Source: Comamonas sp. JUb58 | GTDB taxonomy: Bacteria > Pseudomonadota > Gammaproteobacteria > Burkholderiales > Burkholderiaceae_C | DNA length: 64,000 nt | Reading direction: 5' to 3' | NCBI RefSeq assembly: GCF_004364775.1 | Contig: NZ_SOAL01000009.1 | Span: forward strand, 62,001-126,000 | The notes under the pieces: model-generated | Told to the model about the DNA's origin: nothing | What the model saw: only the letters and a program-made list of their open reading frames with translations | The model's database searches: none | Shown here: one piece after another, positions 32,937 to 41,275 of the stretch | Position numbering within the stretch: the first letter of the stretch is position 1 | Layout of the letters: each line of letters begins with the position of its first letter | Position numbers and translations under genes: made by a program

Positions 32937-33941
32937 TTATTCAATGCGGGCGCCGGTCGCTTTGACCACTGCAGCCCAGCGCTCCATCTCGCGGTCGATA
33001 TGGGCACCCAGCGCCTCAGGGGTGGAGCCCACCGGCTCATAGCCGCTGGCGGCCAGCTGCGATTGCAACGAGGGGTTTTGCAGCGCGGTGGCAATCTCGC
33101 GGCTGAGCTTGCCGGTGATGTCGGCAGGGGTGCCTGCCGGCGCAATCACTGCATACCAGCCATTGATGTCAAAGCCCGGAAAGCCTTGCTCCTGCACGGT
33201 GGGGATCTCGGGCGCCAGGGCGGAGCGCTTGGCGCTGGTGACGGCCAGCGCATGGAGCTTGCCGCTGCGCACATGCGGGATCGAGGTGGAGATGCTGTCA
33301 AAGGTCAGGTCGATATCGCTGGCCAGCATGGCGTTGACGACACCGGCACTGCCCTTGTAGGGCACATGCGTCATCTTGACGCCAGCGGTGCTGGCAAACA
33401 GCGCGCCGGCCAGGTGGCCGGTATTGCCATTGCCGGCCGAGCCATAGGTGAGCTTTTCCGGCGCGGCCTGCGCGGCCTTGACCAGCTCGCCAATGTTCTT
33501 GGCCTGCAGCTTGCTGCTGCCCACCACAATCATCGGCAGGTTGGCCACCAGCGAGACTGGCGCAAAGTCCTTGCGGGTGTCGTAGGGCAGCTTGGGGTAG
33601 AGGCTGTCGTTGATCGCATGCGCGGCCAGCACCATCAGCACGGTGTAGCCATCGGGCTTGGCGCGCGCCACATACTGCGAGGCCAGGGTGCCGCCCGCGC
33701 CGGGCTTGTACTCCAGCACCACCGGCTGGCCCAGCTGCTGCTGCAGCTGCAAGGCCAGTGGGCGACCCAGCAGATCGGCACTGCCCCCGGGTGGGTAGGG
33801 GATGACCAGCTGGATCGGCTTGCTGGGCCAGGTCGCTGCATGGGCCATGCCGGCCAGCAGGCTGCTGCCCGCAACCGCCATGCCAGCGAGCAGGCCGGCC
33901 AGCTGCCTGCGCCGGTGGGAGGTAGGGTGGCGATGGGTCAT
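32937..33941 (-). CDS. Bug-type tripartite tricarboxylate transporter receptor
   Basis: 334 residues from ATG 33941. AGGAGACATGAC precedes it; the ATG at 33946 is out of frame. The signal region is long and Arg-rich (RHPTSHRRRQLAG), ending near GMAHA at about residue 35, and could be exported by Sec or Tat. Bug signatures are KPIQLVIPYPPGGSADLLGR, VVLEYKPGAGGTLAS, MTHVPYKGSAGVVNAMLASDIDLTF and the APEIPTVQEQGFPGF segment. It lies downstream of an acyl-CoA ligase and a second Bug gene on the minus strand, giving two receptors around one ligase. The ligand is unknown. Confidence 0.92.
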   Translation of the reverse strand: MTHRHPTSHRRRQLAGLLAGMAVAGSSLLAGMAHAATWPSKPIQLVIPYPPGGSADLLGRPLALQLQQQLGQPVVLEYKPGAGGTLASQYVARAKPDGYTVLMVLAAHAINDSLYPKLPYDTRKDFAPVSLVANLPMIVVGSSKLQAKNIGELVKAAQAAPEKLTYGSAGNGNTGHLAGALFASTAGVKMTHVPYKGSAGVVNAMLASDIDLTFDSISTSIPHVRSGKLHALAVTSAKRSALAPEIPTVQEQGFPGFDINGWYAVIAPAGTPADITGKLSREIATALQNPSLQSQLAASGYEPVGSTPEALGAHIDREMERWAAVVKATGARIE

Positions 33942-33985
33942 GTCATGTCTCCTGGTCTTGTTGTTGGATGGGCGTCGCCGGGCGA

Positions 33986-35563
33986 TCAGGCCGCTGAGGC
34001 GCTGGTCTGGCTGGCGTATAGCGTGCGCAGCTCGCGCTTGAGCACCTTGCCAATCTCGCTGCGCGGCAACTGGCCGTGGATGACCAGGTCGGCCACGCGC
34101 TGGGTCTTGCCGACGCGGCTGTTGAGCCACTGCTGCAAGTCAGACGCCTGGGGGCTGCTGCCGGGCTGGGGCACCACATAGGCCACAGGGCTCTCGCCCC
34201 AGGCGTCCGAGGGCACGCCGATCACCGCGCATTCACGCACCTCGGGGTGCTGCAGCATGACGGCCTCGATATCGCTGGGGTAGACGTTGAAGCCACCGGT
34301 GATGATCATGTCCTTCTTGCGGTCGCCCAGCACGATGAAGCCGTCGGCATCCATCTGGCCCACATCGCCGCTGCGGATAAAGCGCTCGCCGCTGGGGCTG
34401 ATCCACTCGGCCTCGCGGGTCTTGTCGGGCTGGCGGTGGTAGCCGGTCATCATGCCGGCCGAGCGGCCAACGATCTCGCCCTGCGCGCCCTTGGGCAGCT
34501 CCTTGCCTTCTTCGTCGATAAAGCGCAGATCGGCGTCGGGGCCGGCGCGGCCGACGGTGTGCAGCTTGTCGGGGAACTGGTGGCAGTGCAGCTCGCAGCG
34601 CACGCCGCCCTCGGTCATGCCGTAGTACTCGATCAGGCGGCCGGGCCAGCGGCGCAGCACCTCGGACTTGAGCGCGGTCTTGAAGGGCGCACTGGTGCAG
34701 AATTTGTTCTGCAGCAGCGTCAGGTCGGCCTGGTCAAACGCCGGGCAGTCGAGCAGGCGCTGGTACTGCACGGGCACCAGCATGGTGTGGGTGGCGCGCT
34801 CCGCTTGGGCCAGCTGCAGGTACTGGGCCGCGTCGAACTTGCGCATCATCACCAGGGTGCCGCCCAGGGCCAAGGTGGGCAGAACCGCCACCAAGGTGGT
34901 GTTGGAGTACAGCGGCGTTGCGCACAGCGATACCGCATCGGTGCCGTAGCCATTGGTGACGGCGCGGTTCACATGCGACCAGCGCATGCCCCAGCTTTGC
35001 ACAATGCCCTTGGGCACACCGGTGGTGCCCGAGGAATAGATCAGGTTGAAAGGCCACTGCGGCGTGGGCTGCACCGGCTGGGGCGCCTGGCCGGCGGGCA
35101 CCTGGGCCAGCCAAGTGCTCCAGGGCGTGCCGGCCTGCGCGGCATCGTCCAGCGCGATGCAGGGCCGCTCTGCGGTGCTGGCCAACGGCCACTGCGCAGC
35201 GACCTCGGCATCGCGCAGCAGCAGCTTGGCCTCGGAGTTGTCCAGCATGGCGCTCAGGTGCTCGGCCGTGGCCGATGGCGCCAGCGGTGCCACGACGACA
35301 CCGGCCTGCAGCGCGCCCAGGTAGGCCAGCACATAGGGCACCGAGGTGCTGGCGCAGATGGCCACCACATCACCGGCTTGCAGGCCTTGCTGCTGCAGCG
35401 CGCAGGCCACCTGGCGCATGCCCTGGGCCAGCTGGGTGTAGTTCAGGCGGGTGTCGCCCAGCACCAGCGCGGTGTGGTTGGGGCGTTCCTGGGCCTGGGC
35501 CAGAACCAGGGCGGGGATGGAGCCAAAGGGCTGGGCGAGTTGGAAGGAGGAAGTGTCAGACAT
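33986..35563 (-). CDS. AMP-binding acyl-CoA synthetase
   Basis: 525 residues. It would activate a carboxylic acid to its CoA ester. Motifs: ATP-binding LIYSSGTTGVPKGIVQS (about 174-190), the mid-protein IEYYGMTEGG adenylate motif, the hinge region IRSGDVGQMDADGFIVLGDRKKD and the C-terminal PRSEIGKVLKREL with the catalytic Lys. The start ATG 35563 is followed closely by hydrophilic sequence, and TTGGTATG provides a weak ribosome site. The gene lies 23 bases after one Bug gene and 44 bases before another. The acid imported by one or both receptors is the probable substrate. Confidence 0.92.
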   Translation of the reverse strand: MSDTSSFQLAQPFGSIPALVLAQAQERPNHTALVLGDTRLNYTQLAQGMRQVACALQQQGLQAGDVVAICASTSVPYVLAYLGALQAGVVVAPLAPSATAEHLSAMLDNSEAKLLLRDAEVAAQWPLASTAERPCIALDDAAQAGTPWSTWLAQVPAGQAPQPVQPTPQWPFNLIYSSGTTGVPKGIVQSWGMRWSHVNRAVTNGYGTDAVSLCATPLYSNTTLVAVLPTLALGGTLVMMRKFDAAQYLQLAQAERATHTMLVPVQYQRLLDCPAFDQADLTLLQNKFCTSAPFKTALKSEVLRRWPGRLIEYYGMTEGGVRCELHCHQFPDKLHTVGRAGPDADLRFIDEEGKELPKGAQGEIVGRSAGMMTGYHRQPDKTREAEWISPSGERFIRSGDVGQMDADGFIVLGDRKKDMIITGGFNVYPSDIEAVMLQHPEVRECAVIGVPSDAWGESPVAYVVPQPGSSPQASDLQQWLNSRVGKTQRVADLVIHGQLPRSEIGKVLKRELRTLYASQTSASAA

Positions 35564-35586
35564 ACCAAGAATGCAAACGAAAGAAA

Positions 35587-36540
35587 TCAGTCCAGGGACA
35601 GGTTGGCGGCGCGGACGATCTCGGCCCAGCGCTTGCGCTCCTGCGCGATGAAGGCGTCGTGCTCGGCCGCCGTTTCGCCGCCGGGCACACCACCCAGCTC
35701 GGCAAAGGTGCGGCGGATGTCGGCGCTTTGCAGTGCCTCATGGGCCACCTGCTGCAGGCGGTTGACGATGGCATCAGGCGTGCCAGCCGGGGCCAGCAGG
35801 TCAAACCAGGCGGTCACATCCATCGGTACACCGGCCTCGCGCATCGTCGGCACATTGGGCAACTGGTCGGAGCGCTCGCGGCTGGTGATGGCCAAGGCCC
35901 GGAACTTGCCTGACTGGATATGCGGCATCGAGCTGGGCAGGTTGTCGATCATGAAATCGACCTGCTGGCCCAGCAAGGCAGTGACGGCGGGCGCTGCGCC
36001 GCTGTGGGGCACCAGGGTCACATCCAGCCCGCTCTGCTGGCGGAACAGCTCGGTGGACATGTGCGGCGATTGGCCCACGCCCGAGGTCGCGGCGGTCAGC
36101 GGCTTCTGCTTGCCCAGCGCCACGAGCTGCAGCACGTTCTGGATGGGCGAGCTGGCGTGCACGACCAGGATGTTGGGCACCGAGATCACATTGGTGATGC
36201 CGCGCAGGTCATTGGGGCCGTAGGCCAGCTTTTTGTTGAGGCTGAAATTGATGGCCACCGGGCCGATGTTGCCCATCAGCAAGGTGTAGCCATCGGGCTT
36301 GGCGCGCGCTACATAGGCAGTGCCGATGCCACCGCCGCCGCCGGCCTTGTTCTCGACGATGACGCTGGTCTTGAGCGACTGGCCCATCTTCTGCGCCAGC
36401 AGGCGCGCTGCGATATCGGTGGTGCCGCCGGCCGCTGCGGGCACGACGATGGTGATGGGGCGGGCCGGCCAGTCGGCCGCGAAGGCCAGCAGGGGGGAAA
36501 GCAGCAGGGCCGCAAGGGCGCGGCGGCGCGCAAAGCGCAT
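35587..36540 (-). CDS. Bug-type tripartite tricarboxylate transporter receptor
   Basis: 317 residues from ATG 36540, with GGAGACAACACC upstream. The signal peptide is short (MRFARRRALAALLLSPLLAF, cleaved near AFA-AD). Bug signatures are RPITIVVPAAAGGTTDIAAR, VIVENKAGGGGGIGTAYVARAK, VTLVPHSGAAPAVTALLGQQVDFM and the LPNVPTMREAGVPM segment. It is first in a three-gene minus group with an acyl-CoA synthetase and another Bug gene. A TATCGT/ACGATA dyad lies just upstream of its start. Confidence 0.92.
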   Translation of the reverse strand: MRFARRRALAALLLSPLLAFAADWPARPITIVVPAAAGGTTDIAARLLAQKMGQSLKTSVIVENKAGGGGGIGTAYVARAKPDGYTLLMGNIGPVAINFSLNKKLAYGPNDLRGITNVISVPNILVVHASSPIQNVLQLVALGKQKPLTAATSGVGQSPHMSTELFRQQSGLDVTLVPHSGAAPAVTALLGQQVDFMIDNLPSSMPHIQSGKFRALAITSRERSDQLPNVPTMREAGVPMDVTAWFDLLAPAGTPDAIVNRLQQVAHEALQSADIRRTFAELGGVPGGETAAEHDAFIAQERKRWAEIVRAANLSLD

Positions 36541-36557
36541 GGTGTTGTCTCCGTATT

Positions 36558-36578
36558 TATCGTTAAGGGTTCACGATA
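36558..36578. promoter_or_regulatory. dyad upstream of a Bug gene (possible operator)
   Basis: TATCGT (36558-36563) and ACGATA (36573-36578) are inverted around nine bases, 18-38 bases before the start codon of the minus-strand Bug gene. The location suits a repressor site or leader element. Confidence 0.35.
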
Positions 36579-36677
36579 GGGAGTTCCACCCAGCGGCGTG
36601 AGGGGGTTTGCCTGCACCAGGGCATATTGCGCCTTCGCCGTTGCGAAAGCCATGCTTTGCGTGCGCAGAAGCAGGCC

Positions 36678-36702
36678 AAAAAAAAGCGGCCCGAAGGCCG
36701 CT
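36678..36702 (-). terminator. rho-independent terminator of the glutamate dehydrogenase gene
   Basis: Read on the minus strand: AGCGGCC, a TTCG tetraloop, GGCCGCT, then eight T. It lies 26 bases after the glutamate dehydrogenase stop. Confidence 0.93.
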
Positions 36703-36727
36703 GATGAAGCGTGGAGTAGCGCTGACT

Positions 36728-38041
36728 TTATGGGTACAGACCGCGTGCTTCGCGTGCGTGCAGAATGCGGCGGCAGGCGATGATGAAGGTGGCGGTACGC
36801 AGGGAGACCTTGTTCTCCTGCGCCACTTGCCACACGGCAGCAAAGGCGTCCTGCATGATGCGCACCAGGCGGGCGTTGATCTCGTCCTCGCTCCAGAAGA
36901 AGCTGGAGAAATCCTGCACCCATTCGAAGTAGCTCACCGTCACGCCGCCGGCGTTGGCGATCACGTCGGGCAATACCAGCACACCCTTGTCATGCAGGAT
37001 GTCATCGGCTTCGGTGGTGGTCGGGCCGTTGGCGCCCTCGATCACCATCTTGGCCTTGATCTTGCCAGCGTTCTTGCCATTGATCTGGCCTTCCAGCGCA
37101 GCGGGGATCAGGATGTCGCAGTCGACGGACCAGAAGTCCTCGTTGGCCATCTTGTCGGCGCCCTTGAAGCCGCCCACACCGCCGGTGTTGGCCACATGGT
37201 CGAGCACGGCGGGCACATCCAGGCCCTTGGCGTTGAAGATGGTGCCGGTGTGGTCCTGCACGGCCACGACGATGGCGCCGGCTTCAGCAAACAGCTTGCC
37301 AGCCGTGCCGCCCACGTTACCAAAACCTTGCACCGCCACCTTGGCGCCTTGCAGGGCCAGGCCGGACAGCTTGGCGGCTTCGACGCCCACGGTGAACACG
37401 CCGCGGCCGGTGGCCTCGACACGGCCCAGCGAGCCGCCCAGATCGATGGGCTTGCCGGTGACCACACCCGTGGAGGTGGCGCCGGTGTTCATCGAGTAGG
37501 TGTCCATCATCCAGGCCATGATCTGGCCGTTGGTGTTCACGTCGGGTGCAGGGATGTCCTTGGACGGGCCAATGAACAGACCGATTTCGCTGGTGTAGCG
37601 GCGGGTCAGGCGCTCGAGCTCACCCTTGGACAGGGTCTTGGGATCGACGCGGATACCACCCTTGGCGCCACCGTAGGGCACGTTCACGGCGGCATTCTTG
37701 ATCGACATCCAGGCCGACAGAGCCATCACTTCGGACAGGGTCACATCCTGGTGGAAGCGCACGCCGCCCTTGCCGGGGCCACGGCTCAGGTTGTGCTGCA
37801 CACGGTAGCCTTCAAAGTGGGCGATCGTGCCGTTGTCCATCTCGATGGGCACATCCACAATCAGCGCACGCTTGGGGCGCTTGAGCGTCTCGACCCAGCG
37901 GGCCAGCGAGCCGAGGTAGGGCGTGACGCGGTCGACCTGCTGCAGGTAGTTGCCCCAGGGGCCCAGGTGCTTGGCGTCGAGGTAGGAAGGCAGCGCGTGT
38001 TGTGCTGCGGCGGGAGTGCTGTTGGACGGCATACGATCCAT
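36728..38041 (-). CDS. Glu/Leu/Phe/Val-family dehydrogenase, probably glutamate dehydrogenase
   Basis: 437 residues from ATG 38041; ATG 38032 is an alternative and the open frame begins at 38092. It catalyses reversible oxidative deamination, most likely of glutamate to 2-oxoglutarate with NAD(P). The substrate region [23 protein letters not shown] is followed by the catalytic Lys in [15 protein letters not shown]. The Rossmann motif [12 protein letters not shown] marks the second domain. [15 protein letters not shown] and [20 protein letters not shown] are typical of glutamate enzymes. It is monocistronic with its own terminator, and diverges from a hydratase gene across about 200 bases. Confidence 0.93.
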   Translation of the reverse strand: MDRMPSNSTPAAAQHALPSYLDAKHLGPWGNYLQQVDRVTPYLGSLARWVETLKRPKRALIVDVPIEMDNGTIAHFEGYRVQHNLSRGPGKGGVRFHQDVTLSEVMALSAWMSIKNAAVNVPYGGAKGGIRVDPKTLSKGELERLTRRYTSEIGLFIGPSKDIPAPDVNTNGQIMAWMMDTYSMNTGATSTGVVTGKPIDLGGSLGRVEATGRGVFTVGVEAAKLSGLALQGAKVAVQGFGNVGGTAGKLFAEAGAIVVAVQDHTGTIFNAKGLDVPAVLDHVANTGGVGGFKGADKMANEDFWSVDCDILIPAALEGQINGKNAGKIKAKMVIEGANGPTTTEADDILHDKGVLVLPDVIANAGGVTVSYFEWVQDFSSFFWSEDEINARLVRIMQDAFAAVWQVAQENKVSLRTATFIIACRRILHAREARGLYP

Positions 38042-38240
38042 GCGGTTGAAAAGGTCTGTACAGCTTAAATCCGCTCTATATCCTTTGTCCAAGGCCGGAT
38101 GATAGGGATGGAATGCTTTTTTTGCATAACCTGGCCTTGCCGCTGCTTACATGTGGCGTATTGCTGCGGCGACAGGGGCTGGCGCCGCTGTCCGTTACGC
38201 TATGCCAATTGGATTTTTTACACTTTCGGACACCATCGCC

Positions 38241-39023
38241 ATGCCCTCTGCCGACACCGCCCCGACCTTCCAACCCGCAGCACTAGCCCAGGCGCTGCAG
38301 ACGGCCACCTCGGCCGGCAGCGCCATCGATGCGGCCGCCTGGCCCGCCAGCCTGGCGCCTGCCGACATCATCGCCGTGCACTGCGAGCGGGCTCAGCGCT
38401 GGGGCGACAGCGCCCAAGCACCCCAGTACTGGAAATCCGGCGGCCCCAGCCGCAGCCAGCCGCTGGGCCATGCACCGCTGCCGCCCCAAGGGGTGCATGC
38501 TGGCGGCGCCGATCTAGGAGGGACGCCGTTCTTTCTGCGCGGGGTGGAGGCCGAGATTGCATTGCGCCTGGGCCAGGCGGTCGATGCGGCCCAGGCCGCT
38601 GCGCTCGATGAGGCCAGCGCTGCCGAGCTGATCGATGCGATAGCGGTAAGCATTGAGATTGTCGATTCGCGCTGGCAACAGCAACTGCAGGCACCCGCCG
38701 CCCTCAAGGCTGCCGATCTGCTCTGCCATGGCGCGCTGGTGCTGGGCCCCTGGCAGCCCTACCGCCCCGTGGATGGCCGCACGCAGCGCTGCACGGTGCA
38801 GATCGGCACGCAGCCGGCCCAGGCTTTTGAGAACAGCTACGGCCTGCAGGACCCGGCCTGGCTGCTGCCGCAGTGGCTGCGCCATGCCACCGCGCACTTT
38901 GGCAGCCTGCGCGCCGGCACCGTGGTGACGACCGGCAGCTGGTGCGGCCTGTTGCAGGCCGCGCCTGGCGATGCAGTGCGGGTACAGTTTGACGGCATTG
39001 GCGAGCTGCGGGTGCAGCTGTAA
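38241..39023 (+). CDS. 2-keto-4-pentenoate hydratase-like protein (FAH superfamily)
   Basis: 260 residues from ATG 38241; upstream in-frame starts exist but have no ribosome site. The protein resembles the MhpD/2-oxopent-4-enoate hydratase group: ADIIAVHCERAQRWGDSA near the N-terminus, GGTPFFLRGVEAEIALRLG with an acidic metal-binding pair, IDAIAVSIEIVDSRW, and the C-terminal LRAGTVVTTGSWCGLLQAAPGDAVRVQFDGIGELRV. Such enzymes hydrate 2-hydroxymuconate-derived products in meta-cleavage pathways. No other meta-cleavage gene is here. The family also contains decarboxylases and fumarylpyruvate hydrolases, so the exact reaction is open. Confidence 0.82.
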   Translation: MPSADTAPTFQPAALAQALQTATSAGSAIDAAAWPASLAPADIIAVHCERAQRWGDSAQAPQYWKSGGPSRSQPLGHAPLPPQGVHAGGADLGGTPFFLRGVEAEIALRLGQAVDAAQAAALDEASAAELIDAIAVSIEIVDSRWQQQLQAPAALKAADLLCHGALVLGPWQPYRPVDGRTQRCTVQIGTQPAQAFENSYGLQDPAWLLPQWLRHATAHFGSLRAGTVVTTGSWCGLLQAAPGDAVRVQFDGIGELRVQL

Positions 39024-39120
39024 TCCGCAGACCCCGCCAGAAAGCAAAAACGCACACCGTTCGCCATGGGCGAGGGTGTGCGTTGCACAGCGGGTGGCCG
39101 GCCCAGGCCGGCGCGCGCTA

Positions 39121-39405
39121 TCAGTTCTGGGCGATGGCCGAAGGGTGCTGGGCCAGCGGCGTGACCGAGATCTTCATGTAGGGGAACAGCGGCAGCGCCT
39201 GCAGCAGGCCGTGGAGTTCGTCGTTGGATTCCACATCGAACACGCTGTAGTTCGCATACTCGCCCGCCACGCGCCAGATGTGCTTCCAGCGGCCATCGCG
39301 CTGCAGATCTTGCGAATAGGCCTTCTCGCGGGCCTTGATCTCTTGGGCCTGCTCTTGGGGCAGGTCATGGGGAATGTTCACATCCATGCGAACCAGGTAC
39401 AGCAT
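39121..39405 (-). CDS. catC: muconolactone delta-isomerase
   Basis: 94 residues from ATG 39405, with AAGGAGAAAACA upstream. The protein is close in length to the family norm of about 96. MLYLVRMDVNIPHDLPQEQAQEIKAREK and the C-terminal LPLFPYMKISVTPLAQHPS are characteristic. It converts muconolactone to 3-oxoadipate enol-lactone in the ortho-cleavage (beta-ketoadipate) route for catechol. It usually sits with catA and catB; here it is alone, next to an unrelated hydratase and the exopolysaccharide operon. Catalytic His/Glu pattern details cannot be fully checked by eye. Confidence 0.9.
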   Translation of the reverse strand: MLYLVRMDVNIPHDLPQEQAQEIKAREKAYSQDLQRDGRWKHIWRVAGEYANYSVFDVESNDELHGLLQALPLFPYMKISVTPLAQHPSAIAQN

Positions 39406-39482
39406 TGTTTTCTCCTTGGCGGCGCTGGGTGGGCCTGCCGCTGGGCGGGCCACCATGCGCTATGTGTCGATCGGTTGGTGCC

Positions 39483-39500
39483 GGCCCTGCGGGCAGGGCC
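39483..39500. repeat. short GC hairpin
   Basis: GGCCCTGC and GCAGGGCC arms around GG, in the 206-base gap between catC and the exopolysaccharide operon. There is no T run; its role is unknown. The rest of the gap shows no gene. Confidence 0.4.
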
Positions 39501-39611
39501 AGCGCGCATTGTCCGCCCAGGAGGAAGCCAACAGGGTCTCGTCGGCTAATCGTTGCTTGGGTAACCGTTTTAAAGGCTCTGAACCAGCCGCCCGTAGCTA
39601 GGTGCGGCCGG

Positions 39612-40376
39612 CTAGGCGCCCCCATGCTCAGGCGCCGGTGCAAAGCTCATGAACAGGCCGTAGATGCCCAGCTGTGCTGCAATCTGCGGCAGAAAGCTGA
39701 ACAGCATGTACAGCGGCAAGGTGACGAGCAGGCTGAACTGCTGGGACAGCCAGGCGAGCGAGGCGGCTTGCAGCGGGATGCTGATGACGAGCATCAGCAT
39801 GCCGGTCAAGGTGGCGGCCACCTTGTGCAGCACCGGAATCGGGAAGATATACAGCACCAGTGCATGCACGGCAGGCAGCAGCCAGAGCATGGCCAGGCCC
39901 ATGTCCAGGATGTTGTCGGCCAGCAGGCGGTTGACGTCGCTGACCGCCAGCGTGGGCAGGAACTCATAGGAGAGCAGGCCCACGATGCCCAGCAGCGCGA
40001 CGATGCGCAGCCCATAGATCAGAGGCAGGCGTTCGCGCGAGAGCACAAAGGACAGTGCCATCAGCCCCAGCGACAGCAGCGCGCCGCCCCACCATTGCCA
40101 GAGGTTGGGGGCCGGCACATAGAAATGCGTGCGCACCACATCGATGGGCATGCCCAGCAGCGAGGTGGTCTTGACCTCCACCCCGTCACTGCTGCCCAGG
40201 CCCAGATGCGGCCAGGCCCAGCCCAGCACATCGGCCCAGCGGTGCATCAGCAGCGGCGCGCCCCACCACAGCACCAGCCAGAAGGCCAGCAGCAGCACCA
40301 GCAGCTGCGCGCTGTGCTGCCAGGTCCAGATATAGCTTCTGAGCCCTCGGTGCTGGCGGGTCATGCGCAAAGACAT
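39612..40376 (-). CDS. polytopic membrane protein, last gene of the exopolysaccharide operon
   Basis: 254 residues with about six hydrophobic segments: near 22-42, 92-110, 118-140, 158-178, 182-205 and 208-248. Between the first and second segments is a soluble loop (about 45-90) rich in Trp and containing the GVEVKTTSLLGMPIDVVRTHFYVP stretch. It has no recognisable catalytic motif. It lies nine bases after the outer-membrane barrel gene and ends the seven-gene minus operon. It may be an accessory subunit of the polysaccharide synthase or of export. I do not recognise the family. Confidence 0.82.
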   Translation of the reverse strand: MSLRMTRQHRGLRSYIWTWQHSAQLLVLLLAFWLVLWWGAPLLMHRWADVLGWAWPHLGLGSSDGVEVKTTSLLGMPIDVVRTHFYVPAPNLWQWWGGALLSLGLMALSFVLSRERLPLIYGLRIVALLGIVGLLSYEFLPTLAVSDVNRLLADNILDMGLAMLWLLPAVHALVLYIFPIPVLHKVAATLTGMLMLVISIPLQAASLAWLSQQFSLLVTLPLYMLFSFLPQIAAQLGIYGLFMSFAPAPEHGGA

Positions 40377-40385
40377 GGCGGGGCC

Positions 40386-41255
40386 TTAGAAGTCGAAGAA
40401 CACCGCAGCGCTCAGGCCCTTGCGGTTGTAGTAGGGGTTGCGGTAGAACTGGCCGCCGACCAGGTAGCCCCAGTCCTTGCCCAGCCACTGGCGCCATTGC
40501 AGGCTCAGCTCGGTCGACTGGAAGCCGACCTGGTCACCGGCGCCATTGGCGATGGCGCCGCTGGGCAGATAGCCTTCCTTGCCGTGGTCGATGCGGGCGG
40601 TGAAGTAGTGCTGCTTTTCGCGGCCCATGGTCAGCGCGGCAAAGCCCCGGTAGCCTTCCACCGAGCCGGGGTTGGATTTGTTGTAGACCACGCCGCCTTC
40701 GCCGACCCAGTCATTGGCCGAGTAGTAGGCCACCGAGGCGGTGATGCCGGTGTCGCGGTGGATGCCGTCGCGGCTGGCCGACTTCATCAGGGCCAGGCCG
40801 GTCACCCACTGCTGGCTCTCAGTCCACTTGCGGTAGATGGCGATGTCGCCACGGTATTTGTTTTGGAAGTCCGCCGAGCCGGAGCTGGCGCCCACCGACA
40901 TGTACCACCAGGGCGACAGGGTCTGCGTCAGCGACAGCGCACCGACGGTGCCGCGCTGGTCGAAGTGGCGCTGGCTGGACAGTTCCCAGTTCAAGGTGGT
41001 GCCGGGCTTGAGGCCGACATTGCCGCGCACGAATTCGTCGTTCCAGTTGCTGTTGCCGCCGGTCAGGCTGGAGAAGCCCGCGCCGATATCGACCTGGCCG
41101 CGCTTGCCGGGTTCAAAGTCGGCGGCGGGTGCAGCAGCGGGCTCGGCGGCGGTGACGGGGGCAGCAGCGCTGGCGGCCGTGGTCTGGGCCATCGCGGGGG
41201 CCAGCAGGGCGGCGGCGCTCAGGGCCAGGGAGCTGCGGAGGAGGAAGGTGTTCAT
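40386..41255 (-). CDS. YaiO-like outer-membrane beta-barrel protein
   Basis: 289 residues from ATG 41255; a TTG 24 bases upstream is less likely. The signal peptide is about 1-23 (LRSSLALSAAALLAPAMAQ). An Ala/Pro-rich spacer is followed from about residue 50 by repeated amphipathic strands with alternating aromatic residues, ending in AAVFFDF, a C-terminal Phe signature recognised by the Bam machinery. The sequence belongs to the YaiO type of outer-membrane barrel. In this operon it is the only outer-membrane protein and is the likely polysaccharide exit or anchoring pore. It lies 20 bases after the epimerase gene. Confidence 0.85.
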   Translation of the reverse strand: MNTFLLRSSLALSAAALLAPAMAQTTAASAAAPVTAAEPAAAPAADFEPGKRGQVDIGAGFSSLTGGNSNWNDEFVRGNVGLKPGTTLNWELSSQRHFDQRGTVGALSLTQTLSPWWYMSVGASSGSADFQNKYRGDIAIYRKWTESQQWVTGLALMKSASRDGIHRDTGITASVAYYSANDWVGEGGVVYNKSNPGSVEGYRGFAALTMGREKQHYFTARIDHGKEGYLPSGAIANGAGDQVGFQSTELSLQWRQWLGKDWGYLVGGQFYRNPYYNRKGLSAAVFFDF

Positions 41256-41275
41256 GGTGTTCTTGTGTGGGTTTT

